Below are positions 16,337-24,919 of a stretch of 35,350 nt of DNA, piece by piece; the first letter of the stretch is position 1, and every line of letters begins with the position of its first letter. Source of the stretch: Thermoanaerobaculia bacterium. Lineage in GTDB: Bacteria > Acidobacteriota > Thermoanaerobaculia > Multivoradales > J023. The stretch spans positions 1-35,350 of the forward strand of contig JALCBJ010000058.1 in the NCBI GenBank assembly GCA_028066595.1. The letters are read 5' to 3'. Position numbers and translations under genes: made by a program. The notes under the pieces are model-generated. The model was not told the origin of the DNA. It was given only the letters and a program-made list of their open reading frames with translations, and made no database searches.

Positions 16337-17932
16337 GTGACCAAAGCCCACTCCCTTCGAACCCTTTTCGTATTCCTGTCCTGCCTGTTCCTCGCCAGTG
16401 GCGCCTTCGCGGCCTCGATGTTCGGCCATGGCGACGGCGCCACCTGGAGCCTCGACAAAGCCGCTCATGGCGGCACGTTGACGATCGGCGGTCCGGCCGG
16501 TTTCCATTCGCAGAAAGCCTTCGGTAGCGGCGAAGCTCCGTCCTTCTCGATCTGGGACAAGGCAGGCTACGCCCTGCCCGATGGCCAGTACAAGTGGGAG
16601 ATTCGCCTCAACGCTGCAAAGCGTGACCGCAGCGAAGCCGCAGGCGAGAAAGCTGCCAGCTTCTTCGGTAGCTTCCGCATCGAGGGCGGCAGCGTCGTCG
16701 TTCCCCAGGCTTCTGCGGGTGCCGGAGATTTCGACGATCTCGAGAAAGCTCAAGTAATCGCCAACGACCTGGTCGTCCAGGGCAGCGGCTGCTTCGGCTT
16801 CGACTGCGTCAACGGTGAGAGCTTCGGATTCGATACCCTCCGTCTCAAAGAGAACAACCTGCGGATTCACTTCAACGATACGTCGAATTCCGCTTCCTTC
16901 CCGCAGAACGATTGGCGTCTGATTGCGAACGACTCAGGCAACGGCGGTGCCAACTACCTCGGTATCGAAGACTCGACCGCGGGCCGGATCCCGTTCCGTG
17001 TGGAAGCGGGCGCGCCGGTCAACACCCTCTATGTAGAGGCGGACGGTGACGTCGGCGTCAAGACTGCCAACCCGGTGGTCGACATTCATATCGTGGAAGG
17101 CAACAGCCCGACCCTGCGCCTCGAGCAGGACGGTTCCGATGGCTTCACGCCACAGACCTACGATATCGCTGCGAACGAGGCCAACTTCTTCATTCGCGAC
17201 GTCACCAACGGCTCCAAGCTCTTCTTCCGCTCCAAGCCGGGTGCGCCGGAGGATTCGATTTTCATCGCTGCAGATGGTGATATCGGTCTGGGTACAGATG
17301 CTCCTTCGCAGGATCTTCACATCCGTGACACCGGAGCCAACTCGGCGAACTTCCTGGTAGAAGGTGGTGCCTCTGCAGCGATGATCCTCCAGGATGCTGG
17401 CGCGGGAGCAAATGAACAGGCCGCACAGTTTCTCGTGAACGACGGAGCCCTTCGGATGCGTGGGCTGACGAGCGCGTTCGGTAGCGCGGCGGACGGTATC
17501 GCGATGAACATCGCAGGTACCGGTGTGGGCGTCAACTGCACGGGCGGTGCCGATCAGGACTTCGTAGTCGCCGGTGGCGGCAACGTTTCTTGTGCCTCGA
17601 CACCCCGCTCTTGGATCAACGCTGGAGACGCCAACTGGAGCACCACGTCGTCCCGTACATACAAAGAGAATCTCGAGCCGATCGCGGTCGACAACATTCT
17701 GGACCGCATTGCCGCTATCGATGTCTATCAGTATGACTTCATCGATGGGCCCGAGAACAAGCTCGGTCTCATGGCTGAGGATTTCCACTCTGTCTTCGGT
17801 CGTGGCTCTGACAAAGAGCTCAACAGCCAGGAAGTACAGATGGCCTTGTGGCTCGCTATCAAGGAGCTCGCTGCACAGAACCGCGAGCTGCTGGAGAAGG
17901 TGAGCACCATGGAGCAGGACAGCCAGCAGTAG
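16337..17932 (+). CDS. Exported fibre-like protein with C-terminal S74 intramolecular chaperone domain
   Basis: The 531-residue product has a signal peptide (about residues 1-25, ending GAFA), an N-terminal beta domain (about 26-140), and a Gly- and Asn-rich fibre-like repeat region with FGFDCVNGESF, PTLRLEQDGS and NFFIRDVTNGS. Residues about 430-531 form a peptidase S74 (endosialidase-type chaperone) domain. S74 domains help trimeric fibres fold and then cut themselves off; the predicted self-cleavage area is the Ser pair 438/439 before K443 (SSRTYKEN). The end is a coiled-coil-like helix (LAIKELAAQNRELLEKV). The start is GTG at 16337, with AGGAGG about 5 bases upstream. Such domains are best known from phage tail fibres, but no phage genes surround it. 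The paralogue follows at 18495. A trimeric surface fibre or filament is inferred. Confidence 0.85.
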   Translation: MTKAHSLRTLFVFLSCLFLASGAFAASMFGHGDGATWSLDKAAHGGTLTIGGPAGFHSQKAFGSGEAPSFSIWDKAGYALPDGQYKWEIRLNAAKRDRSEAAGEKAASFFGSFRIEGGSVVVPQASAGAGDFDDLEKAQVIANDLVVQGSGCFGFDCVNGESFGFDTLRLKENNLRIHFNDTSNSASFPQNDWRLIANDSGNGGANYLGIEDSTAGRIPFRVEAGAPVNTLYVEADGDVGVKTANPVVDIHIVEGNSPTLRLEQDGSDGFTPQTYDIAANEANFFIRDVTNGSKLFFRSKPGAPEDSIFIAADGDIGLGTDAPSQDLHIRDTGANSANFLVEGGASAAMILQDAGAGANEQAAQFLVNDGALRMRGLTSAFGSAADGIAMNIAGTGVGVNCTGGADQDFVVAGGGNVSCASTPRSWINAGDANWSTTSSRTYKENLEPIAVDNILDRIAAIDVYQYDFIDGPENKLGLMAEDFHSVFGRGSDKELNSQEVQMALWLAIKELAAQNRELLEKVSTMEQDSQQ

Positions 17933-17982
17933 GATCTGGCTTTCTCGCGAACGCGATCGAGAACCGATCCGTTCGAATCTTG

Positions 17983-18008
17983 AACGGGCGCCGCTTGCGG
18001 CGCCCGTT
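17983..18008 (+). terminator. Rho-independent terminator after the first S74 gene
   Basis: An 11-bp stem (17983-17993 with 17998-18008) encloses the loop CTTG and continues into TTT at 18007-18009. It lies 51 bases after the stop, which indicates that the two S74 genes are separately transcribed. Confidence 0.85.
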
Positions 18009-18494
18009 TGTGTTGGGAGTACCAGCCAGCTTTGGCATGACACCTGGCGGCGAGGGGTCCGATCCAGGACGGACCTGGCAGCGATGTCCGCGTATGTATC
18101 TCACGACTGAGCGGGGCAGGAGCGGGGGTGCGAACGGAGCGTTGAACCCGTGGCATGTCCATGGCGGTGCTATCAGACGTGACCCCTGCCGTCCGTCACT
18201 CACCTTCGAACTGAAGGATTCTTCTTTTTGAGTGGCGGGTTTTCTCTCCGTTTGTCGTAGTACCAGATGTGACCAGTGAAACGCGCAGCTGGTTGATCGG
18301 TTTCGAGGGGCTCTAGATCGATAGATAGCCATCGATTAGACTATGAACATATCTTCTAGCTTGACGCGTGTCACATCACAATCGGATCTAACGGCATCGG
18401 GGTGCCGGCAAAGGGCTTCAGGACTTCCTGCTGCAATCGACGTGTGCAGAGGAGCACGATCTTGGAGTCGAAACTGACTCAGGAGGCCACGTAC
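18009..18494. other. Long intergenic region between the two S74 genes
   Basis: No gene is supported in these 486 bases. A weak 5-bp hairpin followed by a T-rich stretch occurs at 18203-18229. TTGACG at 18361-18366 could be a -35 element, but nothing at the right distance is a good -10 box, so the promoter for the second S74 gene is not located. AGGAGG at 18481-18486 is the ribosome binding site of that gene. Confidence 0.4.
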
Positions 18495-20237
18495 ATGTAT
18501 TCGAAATCCTTCCGACTCGCGCTCGGCGTAGCTCTCGCTGCGCTGCTGCTTTTACCGGTCACGGCGTTTGGTGAAAAAGAACCCGTTTTGGTCAAGAACT
18601 ACGGCAATGCGCTGGCGTTCTTCCCGCAGGTGGAGGCGGCGGACATGACGTTGACCATCACCGGACCCTGCAACTATAAGGTTCGCCGCTCTCTCAAAGA
18701 AGATGGCGAGCTGTACTTCAAGCTAGACGAGACCACGATCGACGGTATGTACCGCTTCGAGGTCACTGTGATCCCCGAGATCGACAACTCGGTCATAGAG
18801 GTTTTGCAGATCGCCCGCAAGACCGGTGACAATTCTGAAGTGGATCAGTTGTGCAGGGACGGCAAGCTGCCCACCGATCCGCAGACTCAGAACTCCGGTT
18901 TCACCGTCTTCCGTAGTGAGATCATCTACGATCCGAACCAGCAAGAAGAGGGCTCAGGACCCAAGCTCGCCGAGGGTGGCTTGGCCGCCGGCGTGAGCGG
19001 GTTGGTCACCAGTCAAAGTGCTGTCGTGGATCAGGACGTTCCCAGCCTCAACAAGGACTTCGTGATCAACGACGATCTGATCGTCGACGGTAGCGCCTGC
19101 ATCGGTTTCGACTGCGTCAACGGCGAGTCGTTCAGCTTCGACACCATTCGCTTGAAAGAGAACAACCTGCGCATCAAATTCGACGACACTTCGGTGGCGG
19201 CCGGCTTCCCGCGCACCGATTGGCAGCTGACCGCCAACGCCTCGGCCAACGGCGGTGCGTCGAAGTTCTCCATCGACGACATCAGCGGTAGCCGCACACC
19301 GTTCACGGTAGAGGCCAATGCCCGCAGTCACTCGCTCTACGTGGACGACGGCGGCCGTATCGGTAACCGTACCTCGACGCCTTCGACGGAGATCCACACC
19401 ATCGACGGCGACACTCCGACACTGCGGCTGCAGCAGGACGGCTCTTCCGGCTTCGCGCCCCAGACCTGGGATGTCGCCGGCAACGAGACGAACTTCTTCA
19501 TCCGTGACGTCACCAACGGCTCGACTCTGCCGTTCCGCATCCGGCCGGGCGCACCGACGAGCTCGATCTTCGTCGATGTAAATGGCAATGTCGGTCTCGG
19601 TACAGCGTCGCCATCGTTCGATCTCGACATCGTCGACACGTCAGCGGCCGCAAACTTCGTCGTGCAGGGCACCAGTGGTTCGATGGTCTTGGTGGACACC
19701 GACGCGACTTCCGACGAGCAAGCTGCGCAGCAGTTGAACTCTTCGGGTATTTTCAAGCTCCGGTTCCTCGACGACGCGTTGGCCAATCAGACCCGGCGCG
19801 GCTATGCACTCGATATGGGCACCGGTCACATGGGAATCGCCTGCGATTCCAACATCGATTCAGATCTGGTCGTGGGTTCGCAGGGCAGCTGCAACTCGGG
19901 TACGCGGTCGGAACTGAATGCAGGCGATACGCAGTTCACGGCCTCTTCGTCGAGAACTCTCAAAGAGAACCTGAGTCGAGTGGAGATCTCGAACATCCTG
20001 GATCGGGTCTCCGACGTTCCGGTTTATCGCTACGACTTCATCGAGGGGCCCAAGGACCGGCTCGGACTCGTTGCTGAGGACTTCCACGAGGTCTTTTCGC
20101 GTGGCTCTGAGAAAGTACTGAGCGGCCAGGAAGTGCAGATGGCGCTTTGGCTCGCCGTACAGGAGCTGACCGCCAAGGTCGAGATGCTCGAAGCCGAGTT
20201 GGCTGGGCAGGACGAAGTCGGCGATTCCTCGAACTGA
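18495..20237 (+). CDS. Exported fibre-like protein with C-terminal S74 domain, paralogue
   Basis: The 580-residue product is a tandem paralogue of the preceding S74 protein. The signal peptide covers about residues 1-22 (ending TAFG). Its N-terminal domain (about 23-180) differs from the sister protein and includes cysteines near CNYKVRR and LCRDGK. From about residue 190 the two proteins align through IGFDCVNGESFSFDTIRLKENNLRI, FSIDDISGSRTPF, PTLRLQQDGSSGF and NFFIRDVTNGS. The S74 domain occupies about 480-580, with predicted self-processing at the serines before K490 (SSSRTLKEN) and a closing coiled-coil segment. The start at 18495 is fixed by AGGAGG 8 bases upstream. Shared body and chaperone with divergent N-termini suggest fibres with different attachment or tip functions. 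Confidence 0.85.
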   Translation: MYSKSFRLALGVALAALLLLPVTAFGEKEPVLVKNYGNALAFFPQVEAADMTLTITGPCNYKVRRSLKEDGELYFKLDETTIDGMYRFEVTVIPEIDNSVIEVLQIARKTGDNSEVDQLCRDGKLPTDPQTQNSGFTVFRSEIIYDPNQQEEGSGPKLAEGGLAAGVSGLVTSQSAVVDQDVPSLNKDFVINDDLIVDGSACIGFDCVNGESFSFDTIRLKENNLRIKFDDTSVAAGFPRTDWQLTANASANGGASKFSIDDISGSRTPFTVEANARSHSLYVDDGGRIGNRTSTPSTEIHTIDGDTPTLRLQQDGSSGFAPQTWDVAGNETNFFIRDVTNGSTLPFRIRPGAPTSSIFVDVNGNVGLGTASPSFDLDIVDTSAAANFVVQGTSGSMVLVDTDATSDEQAAQQLNSSGIFKLRFLDDALANQTRRGYALDMGTGHMGIACDSNIDSDLVVGSQGSCNSGTRSELNAGDTQFTASSSRTLKENLSRVEISNILDRVSDVPVYRYDFIEGPKDRLGLVAEDFHEVFSRGSEKVLSGQEVQMALWLAVQELTAKVEMLEAELAGQDEVGDSSN

Positions 20238-20310
20238 CCTGTAGCGTCTACTCGGGTCTCAGGTCCTTCGTGGGCCAAAGGCCCGGGCAACGAACGGACA
20301 CTTGTCCGAG

Positions 20311-20340
20311 GCCGCATCGGGCTCTGCCCGATGCGGCTTT
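20311..20340 (+). terminator. Rho-independent terminator after the second S74 gene
   Basis: A 12-bp perfect stem (20311-20322 with 20326-20337) with a TCT loop is followed by TTTGTT. It lies 73 bases after the stop codon. Confidence 0.85.
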
Positions 20341-20451
20341 GTTGTATCGGTCGCCTGCAACGGGCCAGTGTAGACTTGCCGCTCGCCGTCGCCTTGCCCC
20401 GGCCCGGCCCTCGCCCCCAAGGTATGGTGGGCGTCAGAACCGCGCTCCTCT

Positions 20452-21678
20452 ATGCACCTCACGTTCGTGTTTCCCCGTCTCAAGACGTTCAGCGGGGCTG
20501 AGAATCTTCTGCTACAACTCTCCCGCTATGCGGTGGAGCAAGGGCATGAAGTTGTCGTCGTTACGCGTGGTGTCGATTCCGCCTGTGTCGGGCTCTTCCA
20601 CCCTCGAGTTCAAGTACGGGTCCCAAGTCGCCCATTCCGTTGGCTCACCGGGGTCCACCTGATCGACAGCTTTTTCGACACTGCGTTCGCACCGGCGCTG
20701 ACTTCTCGCCTACCACGGCAGACCGATGTTCTCTGTTTCTTCTGCCCGCCGGTCCTGCCGGCGATGGCCTTCGCCTATCGAAGGGCCCATGCGCCAGTGG
20801 CGTACTACTGTCTACAGCCGCCCCGATTCGCCTACGACCTACAAGAGGAAACCATCGAAGCACACGGGCTGCTGGGTCGGTTGGTTCCCATCCTGGCGCC
20901 GCTGTATCGACATATGGATCGCAGGCTGGCGCCGCGATGTGATCGGCTCTTCGCGATTTCGAAGGACTATGCAAAGTGGTGCAAAGAACTCTATGGTCTT
21001 GCCGATGTAGCTCTCGTACCCCCAGGTGTCGATGAATATGATGCCTCTCAGTGCGATCCAAGGGCGCTTCGGAAAGAGCTAGGGATCGGAGAGTCCACAC
21101 CTCTCGTCACGACGATCAACAAGCTCATTCCGCGAAAGAACGTGGATGTCTTTCTACACGCGATGGTCCATGTGATCGATCGCGTTCCCGATGCCCACGG
21201 TGTGGTGGTTGGGGACGGGCCATCGCGACCCTCGCTTCTGCGCTTGAGAGACAGCTTGGGACTCGCCGACCGCGTTCACTTCACAGGCTTCTTGCCGAAC
21301 TACTCGGCGGTCATGAGCTTTTATGCGGCATCCGATGTCCATGTGTTTCTGGAAAAGAACGTGCCCTTCGGGCTGACGGTCTTGGAGGCCGGCTGGTGCA
21401 GTTGCCCAGTCGTGGCGGTTCGTGGAGGCGGTACAGGCGACACCGTGGTAGAGGGTCAAACAGGCCTCTTGGTAGACGCCGACCCACTCGACTCGAGAAA
21501 GGTAGCGGAGCAGATCGAGAGTCTTCTTCTGGATCGGGGTCTGCGAAACCGAATGGGGCAGTTGGGTAGACAGAATGCGACCCGGTTCTCGCACGAGAGA
21601 GCCTCCGAACGTTTCCTCCGAGCTCTGGCTTCTACGGCAGAGGATCGTCGACGTGTCGATTCGGAACGCAAGGCGTGA
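20452..21678 (+). CDS. GT4-family glycosyltransferase
   Basis: This 408-residue retaining glycosyltransferase has two Rossmann-like halves. The N-terminal acceptor half begins LTFVFPRLKTFSGAENLLLQLSRYA, with the family's Gly-Ala/Ser-Glu loop. The donor half shows TTINKLIPRKNVDVFLHA, VVVGDGPSRPSL, VHFTGFLPNYSAVMSFYAASDVHVF and GGGTGDTVVEGQTGLLVD. The usual E-x7-E motif reads VPFGLTVLE, so the first Glu is replaced by Val while the second is kept. It probably transfers a nucleotide-activated sugar to a lipid-linked or surface glycan. It is the first gene of a three-gene operon: its TGA overlaps the GTG of the next gene by four bases. Donor and acceptor cannot be read from sequence. Confidence 0.88.
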   Translation: MHLTFVFPRLKTFSGAENLLLQLSRYAVEQGHEVVVVTRGVDSACVGLFHPRVQVRVPSRPFRWLTGVHLIDSFFDTAFAPALTSRLPRQTDVLCFFCPPVLPAMAFAYRRAHAPVAYYCLQPPRFAYDLQEETIEAHGLLGRLVPILAPLYRHMDRRLAPRCDRLFAISKDYAKWCKELYGLADVALVPPGVDEYDASQCDPRALRKELGIGESTPLVTTINKLIPRKNVDVFLHAMVHVIDRVPDAHGVVVGDGPSRPSLLRLRDSLGLADRVHFTGFLPNYSAVMSFYAASDVHVFLEKNVPFGLTVLEAGWCSCPVVAVRGGGTGDTVVEGQTGLLVDADPLDSRKVAEQIESLLLDRGLRNRMGQLGRQNATRFSHERASERFLRALASTAEDRRRVDSERKA

Positions 21679-22640
21679 GACTACGCCGAGCGCTTCATGC
21701 GATTCGAATCCTCTTCACGCTGGGCGTCCTGGCTGCCGGCGGCCTATATTTCTATCGGCATGGTGCCGAGTTTCAGGTATTGACCCAGGTGAAGCCTCTC
21801 GATTTCTTGGCTGTCGTCGCTGGGCTGGCCCTGGTGTTCCTGGCGACGGGCCTCACGTTCTATCTCCTGGTACGGACCATCGGTGTTGATCTCGATCTGG
21901 GGGAGTGGGTCGGTCTGACCTTCGTGTCGAACGCGCTGAACTATCTCGTCCCGATAAGACCTGGGGTCGTCGCCAAAGCGACGTATCTCAAACGCAAGGC
22001 CGGGACTCGATATTCGAGATTCTCGTCTGTGCTGGCGGCCAAGGCGGTCCTGTTCGTGGGTACGACTGCGGTGTTGGGACTCCTGGTATTGGTCGTTGTT
22101 CGACCCTCGTCCAGGTATGCCTCGCTGATGGCAGCGGTTTGCGTATCGCTGACCTTGGCCGCACTGGTCCCTCTCTATGTTCCACTCTATCGATTTCGTA
22201 GGAGCGGACGGTTGTTCGAGATCCTGAACAACGCGGTCAACGGATTCGCAGAGATCCGAGCGCAGCGCGGCAGAACACTGTGGATCGCCGCGTCCATCTT
22301 GCTACAACATTGGGTTTCCGGGCTGGTTTGCATCGTAGCGTACAGGGCGCTCGACTTCGAGATCAGTCTACCGATCGCGTTGGTCGTGGTGACCTTCGCC
22401 TCGATCGCCAACGTACTGGCGATAACACCGAACAACATTGGGATCCAAGAACTCGTCATGGCCTATACCTACATGATTGCGGGGCTTGACTTTCAGCAAG
22501 GCCTTCTCGGAGCCGCCCTAATTCGGGCTGGTCATGTCGCGTTGACCTTTCTGGTCTCTCCCTGGTTTGTCTACTGGCTCATGAGTGCGCGAAAACTCAG
22601 ACTGGTAAATGTTCTCACAGATGATCGGCAGCTGATGTAA
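21675..22640 (+). CDS. Lysylphosphatidylglycerol-synthase-TM-like (UPF0104) membrane protein
   Basis: The 321-residue polytopic membrane protein has about seven or eight hydrophobic segments spread over its length. It matches the flippase-like region of the LPG synthase / UPF0104 family: LVFLATGLTFYLLVRTIG, LGEWVGLTFVSNALNYLVPIRPGVVAKATYLKRK, and ITPNNIGIQELVMAYTYMIAG near the end. The catalytic aminoacyl-transferase part of MprF is absent, as is usual for stand-alone members, which are proposed lipid or glycolipid flippases. Its GTG start overlaps the glycosyltransferase stop and its TAA overlaps the next ATG, so the three proteins are translationally coupled. A role in moving the glycosylated lipid made by its neighbour is inferred. 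Confidence 0.82.
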   Translation: MRLRRALHAIRILFTLGVLAAGGLYFYRHGAEFQVLTQVKPLDFLAVVAGLALVFLATGLTFYLLVRTIGVDLDLGEWVGLTFVSNALNYLVPIRPGVVAKATYLKRKAGTRYSRFSSVLAAKAVLFVGTTAVLGLLVLVVVRPSSRYASLMAAVCVSLTLAALVPLYVPLYRFRRSGRLFEILNNAVNGFAEIRAQRGRTLWIAASILLQHWVSGLVCIVAYRALDFEISLPIALVVVTFASIANVLAITPNNIGIQELVMAYTYMIAGLDFQQGLLGAALIRAGHVALTFLVSPWFVYWLMSARKLRLVNVLTDDRQLM

Positions 22641-23986
22641 TGAGGTATTTGCTCAGATCCATCGCCTCCTTGACCTACGGCGTTTCGGTGGTCGCCGTAC
22701 TGGCTATTCTTCTGGTCGGCTGTGTGGCCGAGTCGGCCGAACGACCGAACGTAATTTTGATCGTGATCGATACGCTGCGTGCCGATCACCTCGGAGCCTA
22801 CGACAACCAGCGCTCAGTCTCGCCGAACCTGGATGCCTTTGCCGAACAGGCGACTTTGTTCGAAGCCGCGTCGTCGCAAGCGCCCCATACGATCCCATCG
22901 GTCCTGCAGCTCATGTCATCGCGATATAAGCAAGGCCGGGCGCTGTCTCCCGATACACCGACCTTGGCCGAGTTGTTGTCTGATGCCGGCTACCGAACCG
23001 GTGCCATCGTCGAGAATGCAAACTTCGAGTTCGAGAAGGAAGCGTGCGGGCTCCCGCGGGGGTTTGACCAGTTCTTCCGCAACGGTCTGATCGACAGAGA
23101 GCACGTATTCGAGCAGCACTGGAAGTCTCCTACTCCAGCCGATGTCATTACAGCACAGGCGCGTCGCTGGCTTTCTGGTCTGAATCCAGATCAGCCATTC
23201 TTCCTCTGGCTTCACTATTTCGATCCTCACGACCCATATCTCCCTCCCTACTCGGCAGATATGGAAGAGCTGAGCTGGGAAGCTGATAGCAGTATGACGG
23301 GGGACATCCGGGCGACGCGACTGTTCCCCAAGACGGGGGTGGATCCCGGGGTGGTGAAGGAGGAGGATCGTCGCCATCTCATCAGGCTGTACGATGCCGA
23401 GATTCGGTATTTAGATCAGTCTCTCGGAGAGCTCTTTTCGTTTCTCAGAGAACAACGTCTCTTCGAAGACGCGCTGATCATCGTCACGGCCGATCACGGG
23501 GAGAGCTTCGGCGAGCACGGCCAGTGGACACACGGGACAGCACTCTACGAGCAGCAGATCGGCATACCCTTGATCGTCAAGTATCCGGACCAGACTCTCG
23601 GTCGTCGAATGGAAGAACCGGTCGAGCTCCTGGACGTCACGCCGACGGTACTCGACGTGACCGAGGTGAAGACCGAAGCCCGGTTCGATGGTCGGTCTCT
23701 CGTGAATCCCGGCCGCAGAGCCGCTTTCGCATTCTGGAAAGACGAGTGGTACGTTCGGACTCGAGAATGGAAGCTCCTTCATCGCTCGGGCACGACGCAG
23801 CTGTTCCACATCTCGAAGGATGCTTCAGAACAGTTCGATGTGGCGAATGACCATCCCGATGTCGTGGAGAAGCTCGCGGGCATGCGGCGCGCGCGGCTGC
23901 GTCAGATCGAGGCATCCGACGATGAGCTCGAAGCAGTATCCCGGGAGGCCGTGGAGCAGATGAAGAGCCTTGGATATTTCCAGTAG
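22640..23986 (+). CDS. Sulfatase-superfamily lipoprotein with Thr at the nucleophile position
   Basis: This 448-residue alkaline-phosphatase-superfamily hydrolase or transferase has a hydrophobic N-terminus and a likely lipobox LVGC (C28). Metal-binding motifs are intact: NVILIVIDTLRADHLGAY (about residues 37-54), LWLHYFDPHDPYLPP, and the late VTADHGESFGEHGQWTHG. At the catalytic site the usual Cys/Ser-x-Pro-x-Arg sulfatase signature is replaced by T84-I-P-S-V, so formylglycine cannot form. Thr is the nucleophile in the phosphoethanolamine and LTA-synthase branches, so phospho-transfer or phosphodiester cleavage is as likely as sulfate removal. The gene begins inside the stop of the flippase-like gene (TAATG). 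It is the last gene of the operon and converges on the FkbM gene 22 bases away. Confidence 0.82.
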   Translation: MRYLLRSIASLTYGVSVVAVLAILLVGCVAESAERPNVILIVIDTLRADHLGAYDNQRSVSPNLDAFAEQATLFEAASSQAPHTIPSVLQLMSSRYKQGRALSPDTPTLAELLSDAGYRTGAIVENANFEFEKEACGLPRGFDQFFRNGLIDREHVFEQHWKSPTPADVITAQARRWLSGLNPDQPFFLWLHYFDPHDPYLPPYSADMEELSWEADSSMTGDIRATRLFPKTGVDPGVVKEEDRRHLIRLYDAEIRYLDQSLGELFSFLREQRLFEDALIIVTADHGESFGEHGQWTHGTALYEQQIGIPLIVKYPDQTLGRRMEEPVELLDVTPTVLDVTEVKTEARFDGRSLVNPGRRAAFAFWKDEWYVRTREWKLLHRSGTTQLFHISKDASEQFDVANDHPDVVEKLAGMRRARLRQIEASDDELEAVSREAVEQMKSLGYFQ

Positions 23987-24008
23987 ACGGAAAGGAGGGC
24001 TGCGACGC

Positions 24009-24899
24009 CTATCCTCTCCGTTGGAGGAGCACGTTGAAGGAGAGGTGACGATCGGAACTGCGTTCAGCAGCGACTCTCCGGATGTCTTCTAGATTGTGGA
24101 CTTCGATGCCTTCCGTGCACGACAGAATTCGGCAAGTCCACGTCAGGTCCATAAGCGCCTGCATCAGGTGGTCGCAGGATGGGCCACCTTCTTCGAGACG
24201 GTACGGCCAGATTTCGATCAGCAGGCTTTCGATCTGCTGCTCTGTCAGGGTTCTCTGCATGCCGCGAATCACCGCGAGTTCGTGGCCCTGAACGTCGATT
24301 TTCACCAGCCGGATCGGTCGGGAGTCTCCTGTTCGTTTCCAAAACGAATCGAAGGAGAGAGTCTCGATGTCGATCGAATCGCGTTCCTCGAGAGCGACGA
24401 GAGTGTGATCGCCGGGATTGTCTGGATTCAGATAGAGCGGCACCTGTTCACCCTTGTCCGAGAGCGCCAGCTGATAACAACGAAGCTGCGGCATGCCGTT
24501 GAGCGCGGCATTTCTCCTCAATGCCGCTGCATGGCACGGCTCCGGCTCGAAGGCGTAGATTGCACCGGCTTCACCGACTCGGCGCGCCATGAGGCAACTC
24601 ATGTAGCCGACGTTGGCCCCAACATCGATTGCGACGTCACCTGGACGCAGCAGCGACTGCATCGCGCGGGTTTCCTCAGGCTCGTATTCTCCTTCGAGGA
24701 GAAGCGACACGACGATAGGAGATCGATCCTCTGCAGGGACGTAGAGATCGAAGCCATGCTTGGTGGTGAGAACCTCCGGTCGTCTATGCGAGGCCCAAGC
24801 CGATAACACATGACCGACGAGAGGGTTCCGGGACGGATGCCAGCCGGGTGCGACCCTGGCTAGTAGACGTTTGGCGAGCCGCAACAGGGCGGAGAGCAT
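24009..24899 (-). CDS. FkbM-family SAM-dependent methyltransferase
   Basis: The 296-residue protein carries the FkbM methyltransferase domain. The SAM-binding loop is AIDVGANVGYMSCLMARR (about 90-107), followed by IYAFEPEP, LVKIDVQGHELAVIRGM and SLLIEIWPYRL, all characteristic of the family. FkbM enzymes typically O-methylate sugars or polyketide hydroxyls; a glycan substrate is inferred from context. The start at 24899 follows the upstream radical SAM gene's stop by 20 bases and fits the hydrophobic, basic N-terminus, so it is the third gene of the minus-strand group. A longer form would overlap that gene and is unlikely. No strong ribosome binding site is visible, suggesting translational coupling. 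Confidence 0.88.
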   Translation of the reverse strand: MLSALLRLAKRLLARVAPGWHPSRNPLVGHVLSAWASHRRPEVLTTKHGFDLYVPAEDRSPIVVSLLLEGEYEPEETRAMQSLLRPGDVAIDVGANVGYMSCLMARRVGEAGAIYAFEPEPCHAAALRRNAALNGMPQLRCYQLALSDKGEQVPLYLNPDNPGDHTLVALEERDSIDIETLSFDSFWKRTGDSRPIRLVKIDVQGHELAVIRGMQRTLTEQQIESLLIEIWPYRLEEGGPSCDHLMQALMDLTWTCRILSCTEGIEVHNLEDIRRVAAERSSDRHLSFNVLLQRRG

Positions 24900-24919
24900 C
24901 ACGGCGAAACTCAGCCGTG

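Noticed and set aside
15695-16870. Minus-strand open frame of 391 codons
   Set aside because: It overlaps two recognised genes on opposite strands and has no motif; the promoter and ribosome binding site belong to the plus-strand S74 gene.
17960-17985. Possible tRNA T-arm at GTTCGAATC
   Set aside because: No cloverleaf can be formed around it; it belongs to the 3' end region and terminator of the S74 gene.
16934-18043. Minus-strand open frame of 369 codons
   Set aside because: It is antisense to the first S74 gene and runs through its terminator; no recognisable domain.
18361-18390. Promoter for the second S74 gene
   Set aside because: TTGACG is a fair -35 element, but no sequence 16 to 18 bases downstream resembles a -10 box.
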